DNA from: Vibrio sp. Of7-15
GTDB taxonomy: Bacteria; Pseudomonadota; Gammaproteobacteria; Enterobacterales; Vibrionaceae
Assembly (NCBI RefSeq): GCF_022347565.1
Contig: NZ_JAKRGH010000002.1
Coordinates: 1-64,000, forward strand
Length of the DNA: 64,000 bases
Reading direction: 5' to 3'
The notes below the pieces were generated by a model. The model saw nothing but the letters and a program-made list of their open reading frames with translations. It made no database searches and was not told the origin of the DNA. Positions within the stretch are counted from its first letter, which is position 1. Every line of letters begins with the position of its first letter. Shown here in pieces: positions 1-10,850 of this stretch. Made by a program: the position numbers and the translations under genes.

Positions 1-14
1 GAGTAATCTGAATA

Positions 15-99
15 TGGTGCGGAAGGAGAGACTTGAACTCTCACACCTTGCGGCGCCAGAACCTAAATCTGGTGCGTCTACCAATTCCGCCACTTCCGC
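15..99 (-). tRNA. tRNA-Leu (anticodon UAG)
   Basis: Read on the minus strand this is an 85-nt class II tRNA with a long variable arm, an encoded CCA end at 15-17, and an anticodon loop TTTAGGT giving UAG. It is the last of five tRNAs visible in this minus-strand cluster. An almost identical copy lies at 391-475, and the flanking bases just left of both copies also match, so the two arose by block duplication. Confidence 0.97.
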
Positions 100-166
100 G
101 CTCTGTTTTTATAACAGAAATTCTTTTTAGTTACACTGAAAATTGGTTATTCAATGTAACGTTGTA

Positions 167-243
167 TGGTGGCTACGACGGGATTTGAACCTGTGACCCC
201 ATCATTATGAGTGATGTGCTCTAACCAGCTGAGCTACGTAGCC
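167..243 (-). tRNA. tRNA-Met (elongator, anticodon CAU)
   Basis: A 77-nt cloverleaf on the minus strand with anticodon CAU and encoded CCA. The acceptor stem GGCTACG and the body match the elongator tRNA-Met of enterics rather than the initiator type. The second copy is at 524-600. Confidence 0.97.
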
Positions 244-278
244 AAACAACAATGATCTTCATCAATGTGTTTAAATTT

Positions 279-353
279 TGGCAGGGTTACCTGGATTCGA
301 ACCAGGGAATGACGAGATCAAAACCCGTTGCCTTACCACTTGGCGATAACCCT
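279..353 (-). tRNA. tRNA-Gln (anticodon UUG)
   Basis: A 75-nt minus-strand tRNA with encoded CCA, anticodon loop TTTTGAT (anticodon UUG) and a seven-pair acceptor stem (AGGGTTA with TAACCCT). It lies between the two Met/Leu pairs, as in the E. coli metT-leuW-glnU type cluster. Confidence 0.97.
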
Positions 354-390
354 ACAGCGATTAATCAGTTAATACTGAGTAATCTAAATA

Positions 391-475
391 TGGTGCGGAA
401 GGAGAGACTTGAACTCTCACACCTTGCGGCGCCAGAACCTAAATCTGGTGCGTCTACCAATTCCGCCACTTCCGC
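391..475 (-). tRNA. tRNA-Leu (anticodon UAG)
   Basis: An 85-nt class II tRNA identical in its readable parts to the copy at 15-99. It is second in transcription order in the cluster. Confidence 0.97.
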
Positions 476-523
476 ATTTTATTCTTTCTAAATTCCCTAA
501 CTAAATAGGACACTTAGAAAGAA

Positions 524-600
524 TGGTGGCTACGACGGGATTTGAACCTGTGACCCCATCATTATGAGTGATGTGCTCTAACCAGCTGAGCTACGTAGCC
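524..600 (-). tRNA. tRNA-Met (elongator, anticodon CAU)
   Basis: First tRNA of the minus-strand cluster. It is 77 nt with an encoded CCA end, and its 5' end lies about 58 bases downstream of the promoter -10 box at 658-663. Confidence 0.97.
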
Positions 601-657
601 ATTTTTAACTGTTTTCTTCGCTTTGGAATTTCTTCCTCTGCGTTGAGAACGGAGCGC

Positions 658-686
658 ATTATGCTTATCTCCGTGAGATGCGTCAA
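658..686 (-). promoter_or_regulatory. Promoter of the Met-Leu-Gln tRNA cluster
   Basis: On the minus strand a -35 box TTGACG (681-686) is separated by 17 bases from a -10 box CATAAT (658-663). The bases just downstream are GC-rich (GCGCTCCG), as in the discriminators of growth-rate-regulated stable RNA promoters. Near-consensus boxes at ideal spacing make this one of the clearest promoters in the window. Stringent control is inferred from the discriminator only. Confidence 0.8.
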
Positions 687-800
687 CCCTTTTTTTGAAT
701 AAATCACTAATCTTGACTCGTTCGGGTGTAATTTAAACAAAGTGCCTGATTTGTGATCACAAACTGGGAAGAAACCGGAAAAAAGCACGATTTCTCTGAT

Positions 801-832
801 AAAGAAAAGCCAGCGACAAAGGCTGGCTTTTA
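801..832 (-). terminator. Terminator of ychF operon
   Basis: A perfect nine-pair hairpin AAAGCCAGC/GCTGGCTTT (806-814 with 822-830) is followed on the minus strand by a T-rich run. It lies just past the ychF stop codon. Confidence 0.8.
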
Positions 833-857
833 GATGCAATAACTTTTTGTTGGTTTT

Positions 858-1949
858 TTATACGTTAAAGCGGAAGTGAACTACATCGCCATCTTTAACG
901 ATGTAATCTTTACCTTCTAGACGCCACTTACCTGCTTCTTTTGCTCCGCTTTCGCCGCGGTGCTCAATGAAGGCATCGTAACCAACAACTTCTGCACGAA
1001 TGAAGCCTTTTTCGAAGTCGGTATGGATCTTACCAGCCGCTTGTGGTGCAGTAGCTCCAACAGGGATTGTCCAAGCACGTACTTCTTTAACACCCGCTGT
1101 AAAGTAGGTTTGCAGTGTTAGCAGCTCGTAACCAGAGCGGATCACACGATTTAGACCTGGTTCTTCAATCCCCATGTCTGCTAGGAACTCTTCACGATCT
1201 TCATCGTCAAGCTCAGACAGCTCGGATTCAATTGCAGCACATACAGCAACAACCACGTTATTTTCTGCAGCTGCGTACTCACGCACTTGATCTAGGTACG
1301 GGTTATCTTCAAAACCGTCTTCATTTACATTAGCAATGTACATGGTTGGTTTAAGAGTTAGGAAGTTTAAGTAGCCGATAGCTGCTGATTCTTCTTTCGT
1401 TAACTCAACCGTACGTGCCATGCCACCTTCTGTTAATACAGGAAGTAGTTTTTCTAGGACCGTAATTTCAAATTTAGCGTCTTTATCGCCGCCTTTTGCT
1501 TTTTTCGCATTACGTTGCAGCGCACGTTCACACGAATCCAGGTCTGCTAGAGCAAGTTCTAGGTTGATCACTTCAATATCTTCGATTGGTGATACTTTAC
1601 CTGATACGTGAACGATGTTTTCATTTTCAAAACAGCGAACAACGTGGCCAATGGCATCTGTTTCACGGATGTTGGCTAGGAACTTGTTACCTAAACCTTC
1701 ACCTTTAGATGCGCCAGCAACTAGGCCTGCGATGTCTACGAATTCCATCGTAGTTGGTAGGATTTTTTGTGGGTTAACGATTTCTGCCAGTGCATCTAGA
1801 CGAAGATCTGGCACAGGTACGATCCCTGTGTTTGGTTCGATAGTACAGAACGGGAAGTTTGCTGCTTCGATACCCGCTTTAGTTAGTGCATTGAAAAGTG
1901 TTGATTTACCTACGTTTGGTAAGCCAACGATACCGCATTTAAAACCCAT
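858..1949 (-). CDS. ychF: Redox-regulated ATPase YchF (OLA1 family)
   Basis: 363 residues, the normal length of the family. The P-loop GLPNVGKS is at residues 9-16, and an NVNE motif replaces the canonical NKxD of GTPases, which in this family goes with a preference for ATP over GTP. A helical insertion sits in the middle and a TGS domain is at the C-terminus. The protein binds ribosomes and affects oxidative stress responses in E. coli. It lies 22 bases downstream of pth in the same direction, an arrangement conserved in enterics, so the two are probably cotranscribed. Confidence 0.97.
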   Translation of the reverse strand: MGFKCGIVGLPNVGKSTLFNALTKAGIEAANFPFCTIEPNTGIVPVPDLRLDALAEIVNPQKILPTTMEFVDIAGLVAGASKGEGLGNKFLANIRETDAIGHVVRCFENENIVHVSGKVSPIEDIEVINLELALADLDSCERALQRNAKKAKGGDKDAKFEITVLEKLLPVLTEGGMARTVELTKEESAAIGYLNFLTLKPTMYIANVNEDGFEDNPYLDQVREYAAAENNVVVAVCAAIESELSELDDEDREEFLADMGIEEPGLNRVIRSGYELLTLQTYFTAGVKEVRAWTIPVGATAPQAAGKIHTDFEKGFIRAEVVGYDAFIEHRGESGAKEAGKWRLEGKDYIVKDGDVVHFRFNV

Positions 1950-1971
1950 GGTGGAAAACCTTTTAAGTCGT

Positions 1972-2562
1972 TTATTCTGCTTTGAATGAATGTAAGCGAT
2001 TTTGCGCTTTGTTTAAGCCGTCTTTTAGTAAGATATCAAGACAACGGACCGACTCATCTACAGTGGCATCAATGTTTTCTTGTTCTTTCTGTGGGGCTTT
2101 ATTGAGTACAAAACCGGCTACTTTGTCTTTGTGGCCAGGGTGACCAATACCTATACGTAGGCGGTAAAAGTCTTTGTTGTTGGCCATTTTACTGATGATG
2201 TCTTTTAATCCGTTATGTCCACCATGGCCACCGCCTTTTTTAAACTTAGCAATGCCCGGAGGTAGATCAAGCTCATCATGAGCAACCAGGATCTCTTCTG
2301 GTTTTATCTGGTAAAACTTCGCCAGTGCAGCAAGCGCTTTACCAGATAAGTTCATATAAGTAGTTGGGATCAGTAAACGTAGATCATGACCGTTAGCTTG
2401 AATTCTTCCGGTTAATCCAAAAAATTTACTTTCTTCTTTGAGAGAAACGTTATGTACGCGAGCTAACTCTTCTACAACCCATGCTCCGGCGTTGTGACGA
2501 GTTTTAGCATATTCTTGCCCTGGGTTTGCTAGCCCAACAAGAAGTCGAATTTGATTACTCAA
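1972..2562 (-). CDS. pth: Peptidyl-tRNA hydrolase
   Basis: Cleaves peptidyl-tRNAs released from stalled ribosomes. With a TTG start at 2562 the protein is 196 residues, the family norm, and begins [15 protein letters not shown]. Asn13, His23 (catalytic base) and the [10 protein letters not shown] loop are present. The frame stays open to another TTG at 2595, which would add 11 residues with no family support. Neither TTG has a strong ribosome site, so the start is chosen on homology. pth precedes ychF by 22 bases. Confidence 0.93.
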   Translation of the reverse strand: MSNQIRLLVGLANPGQEYAKTRHNAGAWVVEELARVHNVSLKEESKFFGLTGRIQANGHDLRLLIPTTYMNLSGKALAALAKFYQIKPEEILVAHDELDLPPGIAKFKKGGGHGGHNGLKDIISKMANNKDFYRLRIGIGHPGHKDKVAGFVLNKAPQKEQENIDATVDESVRCLDILLKDGLNKAQNRLHSFKAE

Positions 2563-2675
2563 GGTAGTGATCTCTGTAGTTGACTGGGAGCCCAAACAGG
2601 GTTTGGAAACCGAAAAAGCGCGCTATGTTACCATTAACTGGCTACAGCGCTCAAATAATGTCATCCGTTACCTAC

Positions 2676-2705
2676 AAAAACGCCCCGCATATGCAGGGCG
2701 TTTTA
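2676..2705 (-). terminator. Terminator of the lolB-ispE-prs operon
   Basis: A hairpin with complementary arms around GCGTTTT/AAAACGC (2677-2704) is followed on the minus strand by T residues. It sits between the prs stop and the pth start, so prs and pth are separate transcription units. Confidence 0.8.
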
Positions 2706-2723
2706 GCTAAATTAAGGGAGTAA

Positions 2724-3671
2724 TTAGCTTTCGAACATTGCTGAGATAGACTCTTCGTTGCTAATACGACGAATGGCTTCGCCTAGCATGCCAGATAGTG
2801 TTAGCTGAGTAACTTTACCTGTTGCAATCATCTCTTCAGACAGTGGGATGGAATCGGTTACGATCACTTCATCTAATACTGACTCGCTGATGTTTTGGGC
2901 TGCGTTACCAGAGAATACAGCGTGAGTCGCGTAAGCAAATACACGTTTCGCGCCACGTTCTTTAAGGGCTTCAGCGGCTTTACACAGTGTGCCGCCTGTG
3001 TCGATCATGTCATCAACGATGATGCAATCGCGGCCTTCAACGTCACCGATAAGGTGCATTACTTGAGAAACGTTAGCACGAGGGCGACGCTTATCAATGA
3101 TTGCAATGTCAGTGTCATCTAACAGTTTAGCTGTAGCACGTGCACGTACAACGCCACCGATATCTGGAGACACAACCACTGGATCTTCAAGGTTTCTTGC
3201 TGCCATGTCTTCAAGAAGAACAGGGGTACCGAAGATGTTATCTACAGGTACGTCGAAGAAGCCTTGGATTTGCTCAGCATGTAGGTCAACAGTAAGTACA
3301 CGGTCAACACCAACATTTGAAAGGAAATCAGCAATTACTTTTGCAGTAATTGGCACACGAGCAGAACGTACACGACGATCTTGACGTGCATAACCAAAGT
3401 AAGGAATTACAGCGGTAATACGACCAGCAGAAGCACGACGAAGTGCATCGATCATAACAACCAATTCCATTAGGTTGTCATTCGTTGGAGCACAAGTAGA
3501 CTGGATGATGAAAACATCACTACCACGAACATTTTCGTTGATCTGTACTGCAACTTCTCCGTCAGAAAAACGGGAAACAGTTGCATCACCAAGTGAAATA
3601 TATAGTCGATCAGCAATGCGTTGGGCTAGTTCAGGTGTGGCGTTACCAGCAAATAGCTTCATATCAGGCAC
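2724..3671 (-). CDS. prs: Ribose-phosphate pyrophosphokinase (PRPP synthetase)
   Basis: 315 residues, matching class I PRPP synthetases. It transfers pyrophosphate from ATP to ribose 5-phosphate, giving the precursor of nucleotides, His, Trp and NAD. Visible signatures are the flexible catalytic loop with DRRVRSAR, the metal-binding DLHAEQ, and the PRPP loop [10 protein letters not shown] near residues 218-227. It follows ispE by 37 bases in the same direction, the usual lolB-ispE-prs order, and is closed by a hairpin terminator. Confidence 0.98.
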   Translation of the reverse strand: MPDMKLFAGNATPELAQRIADRLYISLGDATVSRFSDGEVAVQINENVRGSDVFIIQSTCAPTNDNLMELVVMIDALRRASAGRITAVIPYFGYARQDRRVRSARVPITAKVIADFLSNVGVDRVLTVDLHAEQIQGFFDVPVDNIFGTPVLLEDMAARNLEDPVVVSPDIGGVVRARATAKLLDDTDIAIIDKRRPRANVSQVMHLIGDVEGRDCIIVDDMIDTGGTLCKAAEALKERGAKRVFAYATHAVFSGNAAQNISESVLDEVIVTDSIPLSEEMIATGKVTQLTLSGMLGEAIRRISNEESISAMFES

Positions 3672-3708
3672 GGTGGAAACCTCAGGGTTGCGTCCAAGTG
3701 ATGTAAGT

Positions 3709-4608
3709 TTAGTTGTTTGTCTTGATTTTGTAGCTCTCTAATGTTTCAGTAAGAGGTGAGGTGTTTAAACCTTTTGCTACAAATCCAGCAATATTGTCAG
3801 GCAGACGGTTTAAAATTGCATTGGCTTCATTTTCACTGTTAAATTCAGCAAAAATACAAGCGCCAGTGCCAGTTAACCTCGACGGCGCGTATTCTAACAG
3901 CCATGAAAGTTGCTTATCAACCTCTGGGTACACACTTCTTACGATTTTTTCGCAATCGTTTCCGTAAGGCTGGCGTAACAGTGCTTCCAAATCTCTTTTT
4001 GGGGTATTTCTGGTCAACTCTGGATGAGTGAATACGTCTACAGTTGCAATACTGACTGATGGTTTTATAACCAAATACCATTTCTCTTGTGGTTGAGCAG
4101 GCTGTAATTTTTCACCAACACCTTCGGCAAAAGCGGCGAAACCACGAACAAAAACGGGAACATCAGCCCCCAGTTGCAGCCCTAAGTCGGCGAGTGTATC
4201 TAGGTTTAGGTTAAGCTGCCATAAATGGTTTAATGCGACCAGTGTGGTTGCAGCATCAGACGAACCTCCACCAAGACCTCCTCCCATTGGCAGGACTTTC
4301 TCTATATGTATCTGGGCGCCAAAAGGGCAATTGCAGTGCTCTTTTAAAATTTGAGCAGCTTTCCAAATTAAATTATCTTCGGTTTTTACCCCTTCAATGG
4401 CAGGAGATAAAGTGACGTTTCCCGATTCATTGGCTGTGATGGTGAGTTGATCACTGCGGTCAATAAACTGAAATAAGGTTTGAAGCTCATGATAGCCGTT
4501 GTCTTTTCTTCCTGTAATGTAAAGAAATAAGTTGAGCTTTGCCGGTGCTGGCCAGGTGGTGGTATCGGCTATGGGAGTATTTTTTTGCATGGTATTTACG
4601 TTGCTCAT
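3709..4608 (-). CDS. ispE: 4-diphosphocytidyl-2-C-methyl-D-erythritol kinase
   Basis: GHMP-superfamily kinase of the MEP isoprenoid pathway, phosphorylating CDP-methylerythritol. 299 residues. The PAKLN motif (22-26) and the glycine-rich ATP loop [15 protein letters not shown] (106-120) are clear. An in-frame Met at residue 7 would shorten the N-terminus to nearer the family norm. The chosen ATG overlaps the lolB stop as ATGA, which argues for translational coupling and for this start. Confidence 0.96.
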   Translation of the reverse strand: MSNVNTMQKNTPIADTTTWPAPAKLNLFLYITGRKDNGYHELQTLFQFIDRSDQLTITANESGNVTLSPAIEGVKTEDNLIWKAAQILKEHCNCPFGAQIHIEKVLPMGGGLGGGSSDAATTLVALNHLWQLNLNLDTLADLGLQLGADVPVFVRGFAAFAEGVGEKLQPAQPQEKWYLVIKPSVSIATVDVFTHPELTRNTPKRDLEALLRQPYGNDCEKIVRSVYPEVDKQLSWLLEYAPSRLTGTGACIFAEFNSENEANAILNRLPDNIAGFVAKGLNTSPLTETLESYKIKTNN

Positions 4609-5204
4609 GGATTCGTTGTCCAGTTGGAAATCACAATCTTAAGAGAAGTGGCGCCTTGATGAAGCTGCATCTTATTGGGAAGCGGTAGTTGTTGGGTTTG
4701 TTCGTAAGCTTGGTAGTTTAATTGCCATTGTTGAGAATTGATGGACTTAAACAATTGCGCGACGGTTTGTTCTGGGTTTAAAGTGAAATCGTCAGCATTG
4801 GTTGGTAAGCCTTTTAACCAGTCACTGAGGTTACGAAAGGGAATGTTTAGCCCGGTGAGTTGGTAAACCAATTGCTCAGCACTAGCATGATGGTAAGTTT
4901 TATCATCACGAGTCACCACTTTTGCACCATGCTCATCAATGTCCATTTTTAAAACGGTCTGCCCGAGAAAGGTGGTGAGAATCAGTTGGCTGTTTTGTGT
5001 GTTTTGCTTCCATAAGAAGTTTAGGCTTTGGCGTTGCTTGTCGTCTTTATAACCAAGCTTTCCTCTGACTTGATAGTTTTGAAGTTTTTCTAAAGCTTGT
5101 TGATGCTGTTGCCAATCGACACTAAGTGGTGTGGTGGGCGTTGTGCTGCACCCCACAAGAGAAAGGAAAAAGAAGACACAGAAGCTTCTGATTGTGATGT
5201 TCAT
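4605..5204 (-). CDS. lolB: Outer-membrane lipoprotein receptor LolB
   Basis: Accepts lipoproteins from LolA and inserts them in the outer membrane. From the ATG at 5204 the protein is 199 residues, with a 18-residue signal peptide and lipobox LVGC, Cys19 being the lipidated residue. The frame extends to a TTG at 5252, but that would put 16 polar residues before the signal peptide, so I reject it. The ribosome site is weak. The stop codon overlaps the ispE start. The gene diverges from hemA. Confidence 0.93.
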   Translation of the reverse strand: MNITIRSFCVFFFLSLVGCSTTPTTPLSVDWQQHQQALEKLQNYQVRGKLGYKDDKQRQSLNFLWKQNTQNSQLILTTFLGQTVLKMDIDEHGAKVVTRDDKTYHHASAEQLVYQLTGLNIPFRNLSDWLKGLPTNADDFTLNPEQTVAQLFKSINSQQWQLNYQAYEQTQQLPLPNKMQLHQGATSLKIVISNWTTNP

Positions 5205-5240
5205 TTTGCTAAGTTTTACCTTTATCTGCATGTGATGCCT

Positions 5241-5314
5241 ATTTACGTTCAATTTGATGGCTTGATCGTCACAAAAGCGGCGCTAGAGTGCAAGTTTTTC
5301 CATTGAACGTAAAT
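5241..5314. repeat. 13-bp perfect inverted repeat between lolB and hemA
   Basis: ATTTACGTTCAAT at 5241-5253 is the exact reverse complement of ATTGAACGTAAAT at 5302-5314, with 48 bases between the arms. The element lies in the divergent lolB/hemA promoter region. It may be a large hairpin, a pair of protein-binding half-sites or a remnant of a small mobile repeat; the sequence does not decide. Confidence 0.7.
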
Positions 5315-5465
5315 CTTTCTCAATAATTGCCGGTTTTTCGCTATTTTATAGGCTTGTCAACGAGGAGTGGATCAAAACATAACGGCTATCGGCTTTCATT
5401 ACTTGGGAGCATAAAGTAAACTTCGGGTCTTAATTGTTTATGTATGATCCTGGTAACGCCTTTCA

Positions 5466-6719
5466 ATGTCCTTGCTTGCAATCGGAATAAATCACAATAC
5501 AGCTTCAGTTGATCTTCGTGAAAAAGTGGCTTTCTCTCCTGAGAAACTCACCAGTGCGTTAGAGGAACTCAATCGAGATGCCAATATTCAAAGTGGTGTG
5601 ATCATCTCAACCTGCAACCGCACTGAGATCTATTGTGATGTAGTTGGGGCTGGAACAGGAACCGTGGTTGATTGGTTAACAGCATTTCACCATGTTTCGG
5701 CGGAAGAGCTAATGCCTAGTCTGTACACTTATGAAGAGCAAGCGGCGGTGAAACATCTGATGCGTGTCTCTTGTGGGTTAGACTCTTTGGTTCTCGGTGA
5801 GCCACAAATCTTAGGGCAAGTAAAACAATCTTATGCGTCAGCACGTGAGCACGATGCGGTTGATGGTACGGTTGAGAAGTTATTTCAAAAAGCCTTTTCG
5901 GTTGCTAAGCGAGTCCGTACTGAAACGGACATTGGTGGTAATGCCGTTTCGGTCGCGTATGCCGCTTGTACATTAGCAAAACAGATCTTTGAGTCTATGG
6001 CGGATGCGACTGTTTTATTGGTAGGCGCAGGAGAAACCATTGAACTGGTTGCGAAACACTTAGTAGACAATGGTAGCTCAAATCTGATTGTGGCTAACCG
6101 AACTAGAGAACGAGCTCAAGGCTTAGCAGAACAGTTTGGTGCAGAAGTGATCAGCTTGGAAGAAATTCCTGAACATTTACCACGAGCAGATATAGTGATC
6201 AGCTCCACCGCAAGTCCGTTACCAATAATAGGCAAAGGCATGGTAGAAAGCGCGTTAAAGGCCCGTAAACATCAACCCATGTTATTGATTGATATTGCCG
6301 TTCCTCGTGATATTGAAAATGAGGTCGGTGAATTAAGTGATGCCTATCTTTATAGCGTTGATGATCTGCAAAACATTATTGATCGTAATATAGAACAACG
6401 AAAAGTTGAGGCTATCCAAGCGGAAGCCATTGTCAGTGAAGAAAGTGCTGCGTTTATGAGCTGGCTTCGTTCTTTGCAAGCGGTTGATAGCATTCGTCAG
6501 TATCGCGAACAGTCAAATAATGTACGAACTGAGTTGCTCAATCGTAGCCTTCAGGCTTTATCTGCTGGTGTTGCGCCAGAGAAAGTACTGCTTGAGCTGA
6601 GCAACAAGCTAACCAACAAATTAATACATGCCCCAACTCATGCCATGCAACAAGCGGCGAAAAATGGGGAACCTGAAAAACTATCAGTGATCCGTGCTAG
6701 CATTGGATTAGATAATTAA
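5466..6719 (+). CDS. hemA: Glutamyl-tRNA reductase
   Basis: First committed step of tetrapyrrole synthesis by the C5 route: NADPH-dependent reduction of glutamyl-tRNA to glutamate-1-semialdehyde. 417 residues (E. coli 418). The nucleophile is Cys50 in STCNRTEIY, followed by the [17 protein letters not shown] signature, a Rossmann NADPH domain (about 170-310) and a C-terminal dimerisation helix region. It heads the hemA-prfA-prmC-sirB2-sirB1-kdsA gene run, with a 21-base gap to prfA. Confidence 0.98.
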   Translation: MSLLAIGINHNTASVDLREKVAFSPEKLTSALEELNRDANIQSGVIISTCNRTEIYCDVVGAGTGTVVDWLTAFHHVSAEELMPSLYTYEEQAAVKHLMRVSCGLDSLVLGEPQILGQVKQSYASAREHDAVDGTVEKLFQKAFSVAKRVRTETDIGGNAVSVAYAACTLAKQIFESMADATVLLVGAGETIELVAKHLVDNGSSNLIVANRTRERAQGLAEQFGAEVISLEEIPEHLPRADIVISSTASPLPIIGKGMVESALKARKHQPMLLIDIAVPRDIENEVGELSDAYLYSVDDLQNIIDRNIEQRKVEAIQAEAIVSEESAAFMSWLRSLQAVDSIRQYREQSNNVRTELLNRSLQALSAGVAPEKVLLELSNKLTNKLIHAPTHAMQQAAKNGEPEKLSVIRASIGLDN

Positions 6720-6740
6720 ATACAAGTCTTAAAAACACCT

Positions 6741-7829
6741 ATGAAACCATCGATTCGAATTAAGTTAGAAGCGCTTGTTGAGCGTTACGAAGAAGTTCAG
6801 CATTTACTTGGCGATCCTGAAATTATTGGCGATCAAGACAAATTCCGTGCTCTTTCACGTGAGTACTCCCAGCTGGAAGAAGTGACAAATTGCTTCCAAG
6901 CGTATCAGCAAGCACAAGAAGATCTGGAAGCGGCTCAGGAAATGGCCAATGAAGACGATCCAGAAATGCGTGAAATGGCGCAAGAAGAAGTAAAAGAAGC
7001 AAAAGAAGCCATTGAAAACCTAAATGAAGAGCTTCAAGTTCTGTTGCTACCTAAAGATCCGAATGATGAACGTAACTGTTTCCTAGAGATTCGTGCTGGT
7101 GCTGGTGGTGATGAGGCTGGTATTTTTGCGGGTGATTTGTTCCGTATGTACAGCAAATACGCAGAAAAGCGCGGTTGGCGTATTGAAGTGATGAGTGCAA
7201 ATAACTCAGAGCAAGGCGGTTATAAAGAAATGATCGCAAAAGTAACTGGTGAAGGTGCTTATGGTGTACTGAAGTTTGAATCTGGTGGTCACCGTGTTCA
7301 ACGTGTACCAGCGACTGAATCACAAGGTCGTGTTCATACATCGGCGTGTACATTAGCGGTAATGGCAGAAATTCCAGAAGCGGAAATCCCAGAAATTAAA
7401 GCCAGCGATCTAAAAATTGATACGTTCCGTGCCTCGGGCGCAGGTGGTCAGCACGTAAACACCACTGATTCTGCTATTCGTATTACGCACATCCCAACAG
7501 GCACGGTGGTAGAGTGTCAGGATGAGCGTTCACAGCATAAGAACAAAGCCAAAGCGATGGCGGTTCTTGCGGCTCGTATTATTAAAGCGGAAGAAGAGCG
7601 ACGTGCCGCGGCTGAGTCTGATACTCGTCGTAACCTACTGGGCTCTGGTGACCGTTCAGACCGTATTCGTACTTACAACTACCCTCAGGGGCGCGTTTCA
7701 GACCACCGCATCAACCTAACCGTGTATCGCTTAAATGAAGTGATGGAAGGGGATCTGGACTGCTTAGTTGAGCCTGTGATTCAGGAACACCAAGCGGATC
7801 AGCTAGCGGCGCTTTCTGAGCAAAACTAA
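6741..7829 (+). CDS. prfA: Peptide chain release factor 1
   Basis: Reads UAA and UAG stop codons and triggers hydrolysis of peptidyl-tRNA. 362 residues. The stop-recognition tripeptide PAT is at 190-192 and the catalytic GGQ at 235-237 within [11 protein letters not shown], placing it as RF1 rather than RF2. The stop codon TAA shares its last A with the ATG of prmC (TAATG), a coupling seen widely, since PrmC methylates the Gln of this GGQ. Confidence 0.98.
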   Translation: MKPSIRIKLEALVERYEEVQHLLGDPEIIGDQDKFRALSREYSQLEEVTNCFQAYQQAQEDLEAAQEMANEDDPEMREMAQEEVKEAKEAIENLNEELQVLLLPKDPNDERNCFLEIRAGAGGDEAGIFAGDLFRMYSKYAEKRGWRIEVMSANNSEQGGYKEMIAKVTGEGAYGVLKFESGGHRVQRVPATESQGRVHTSACTLAVMAEIPEAEIPEIKASDLKIDTFRASGAGGQHVNTTDSAIRITHIPTGTVVECQDERSQHKNKAKAMAVLAARIIKAEEERRAAAESDTRRNLLGSGDRSDRIRTYNYPQGRVSDHRINLTVYRLNEVMEGDLDCLVEPVIQEHQADQLAALSEQN

Positions 7830-8674
7830 TGAACCATTGCATTCAAGATTTATTACAGAATGCAATGGAACGTCTTAGCGAGTCGGGGAGTGAATCTCCC
7901 CAACTTGATGCTGCTGTTTTGTTGTGTCATGCCTTAGATAAACCACGTAGCTACTTGTTAACTTGGCCTGAAAAAATACCAGAGCCTGAACAAATAGATC
8001 TTTTTGAAAAGGTATTAGCTCGTCGTTTACAAGGAGAACCTGTTGCTTACATTTTAGGTGAGCGAGAGTTTTGGTCTCTTTCGTTAAAAGTTTCCCCATC
8101 CACGTTAATCCCTCGTCCTGATACTGAACGACTGGTTGAGCTTGCGCTTGATAAATTGTCGGTAGTATCAGGCGATGTTTTGGACTTAGGAACGGGAACA
8201 GGTGCTATTGCTTTGGCGATTGCTTCTGAATGCCCAACTTTAAATGTCATGGGCGTTGATATCCGAGAAGAGGCAAAAGCGCTGGCGACGGAAAATGCTG
8301 CGCGTTTACAAATTGCAAATGCCCACTTTCAAGCGGGTAGCTGGTTTGAACCTATTGCCGATGATCATAAGTTTGCCGTGATCGTCAGTAATCCCCCTTA
8401 TATTGATGAAACGGATCCTCACTTATCCCAAGGTGATGTGCGTTTTGAACCCGCCTCGGCACTGGTTGCGCCTAACAAGGGGCTAGCGGATCTGGATTAC
8501 ATCAGTGAACACGCAAGAGAATTTCTACAAGCTGGTGGCTGGCTGTTAATGGAGCATGGCTTTGAGCAAGGCCCAGCTGTCAGAGATATTTTAATAAAAC
8601 TTGGCTATGACCAAGTAAGTACAGCCCAAGACTACGCCGGTAATGATCGGGTGACGTTAGGCTGTTGGACTTAA
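7829..8674 (+). CDS. prmC: Release factor glutamine methyltransferase
   Basis: N5-methylates the glutamine of the GGQ motif in RF1 and RF2 using S-adenosylmethionine. 281 residues: N-terminal helical domain, SAM motif DLGTGTG at 119-125, and the NPPY catalytic motif at 188-191. The ATG overlaps the prfA stop. The next gene starts 10 bases after the stop. Confidence 0.97.
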   Translation: MNHCIQDLLQNAMERLSESGSESPQLDAAVLLCHALDKPRSYLLTWPEKIPEPEQIDLFEKVLARRLQGEPVAYILGEREFWSLSLKVSPSTLIPRPDTERLVELALDKLSVVSGDVLDLGTGTGAIALAIASECPTLNVMGVDIREEAKALATENAARLQIANAHFQAGSWFEPIADDHKFAVIVSNPPYIDETDPHLSQGDVRFEPASALVAPNKGLADLDYISEHAREFLQAGGWLLMEHGFEQGPAVRDILIKLGYDQVSTAQDYAGNDRVTLGCWT

Positions 8675-8684
8675 GAGAGGAACT

Positions 8685-9068
8685 ATGTACGCTGCAGTGA
8701 AGCACATTCATTTATTATCGATTGTCTTAAGCATATCGTTATTTGTTTTCCGTTATATATTGGTCATGCGTGCATCACCAATGTTAGAAAAACCGTTGCT
8801 GAAAAAAATGCCACACATGGTAGATACCGTTTTACTGGCCACGGGTATAGGCTTGGTGCTGATTACGGGTTTTACGCCATTTACACCTGCGGGGTTATGG
8901 CTAACTGAAAAGCTTACCTGTGTTATGGTCTACATTGCTCTAGGGTTTGTTACCTTGCATTATGGCAAAAACAAAGTATTTAAAACGTTCGCTTTTTTAG
9001 GTGCGTTAGGTTGGCTAATGGTTGCAGCGAAATTGGCCGTTACTAAAGTTCCAACATTCTTGGGGTAA
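8685..9068 (+). CDS. SirB2-family small integral membrane protein
   Basis: 127 residues with about four hydrophobic segments, matching the SirB family that in enterics sits between prmC and kdsA. A good ribosome site (GAGAGGAAC) precedes the ATG. No catalytic residues are evident. The gene ends 2 bases before the next ATG, so the pair is almost certainly cotranslated. Biochemical role unknown. Confidence 0.9.
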   Translation: MYAAVKHIHLLSIVLSISLFVFRYILVMRASPMLEKPLLKKMPHMVDTVLLATGIGLVLITGFTPFTPAGLWLTEKLTCVMVYIALGFVTLHYGKNKVFKTFAFLGALGWLMVAAKLAVTKVPTFLG

Positions 9069-9070
9069 CC

Positions 9071-10752
<1,682 letters not shown>

Positions 10753-10795
10753 GCGCGAATAGTCATAGGGCGTTGATTGCTCCTTGCATGAAATG

Positions 10796-10827
10796 AAAAA
10801 GGGCTGCCATCATCGGCAGCCCTTTTT
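10796..10827. terminator. Bidirectional terminator between kdsA and the chemoreceptor gene
   Basis: GGGCTGCC (10801-10808) pairs with GGCAGCCC (10815-10822). An A-run on the left and a T-run on the right allow it to end both the rightward kdsA transcript and the leftward chemoreceptor transcript. Confidence 0.88.
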
Positions 10828-10850
10828 AGTACGTGCTATTTCATGGTAGC

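Noticed and set aside
252-491. 79-codon plus-strand ORF at the start of the window
   Set aside because: It runs through the antisense of tRNA-Gln and tRNA-Leu; not a protein gene.
591-839. 82-codon minus-strand ORF
   Set aside because: It overlaps the tRNA promoter, the first tRNA-Met and the ychF terminator, and has no ribosome site.
2563-2595. Longer pth start
   Set aside because: The extra 11 residues lack family support and the upstream TTG has no ribosome site.
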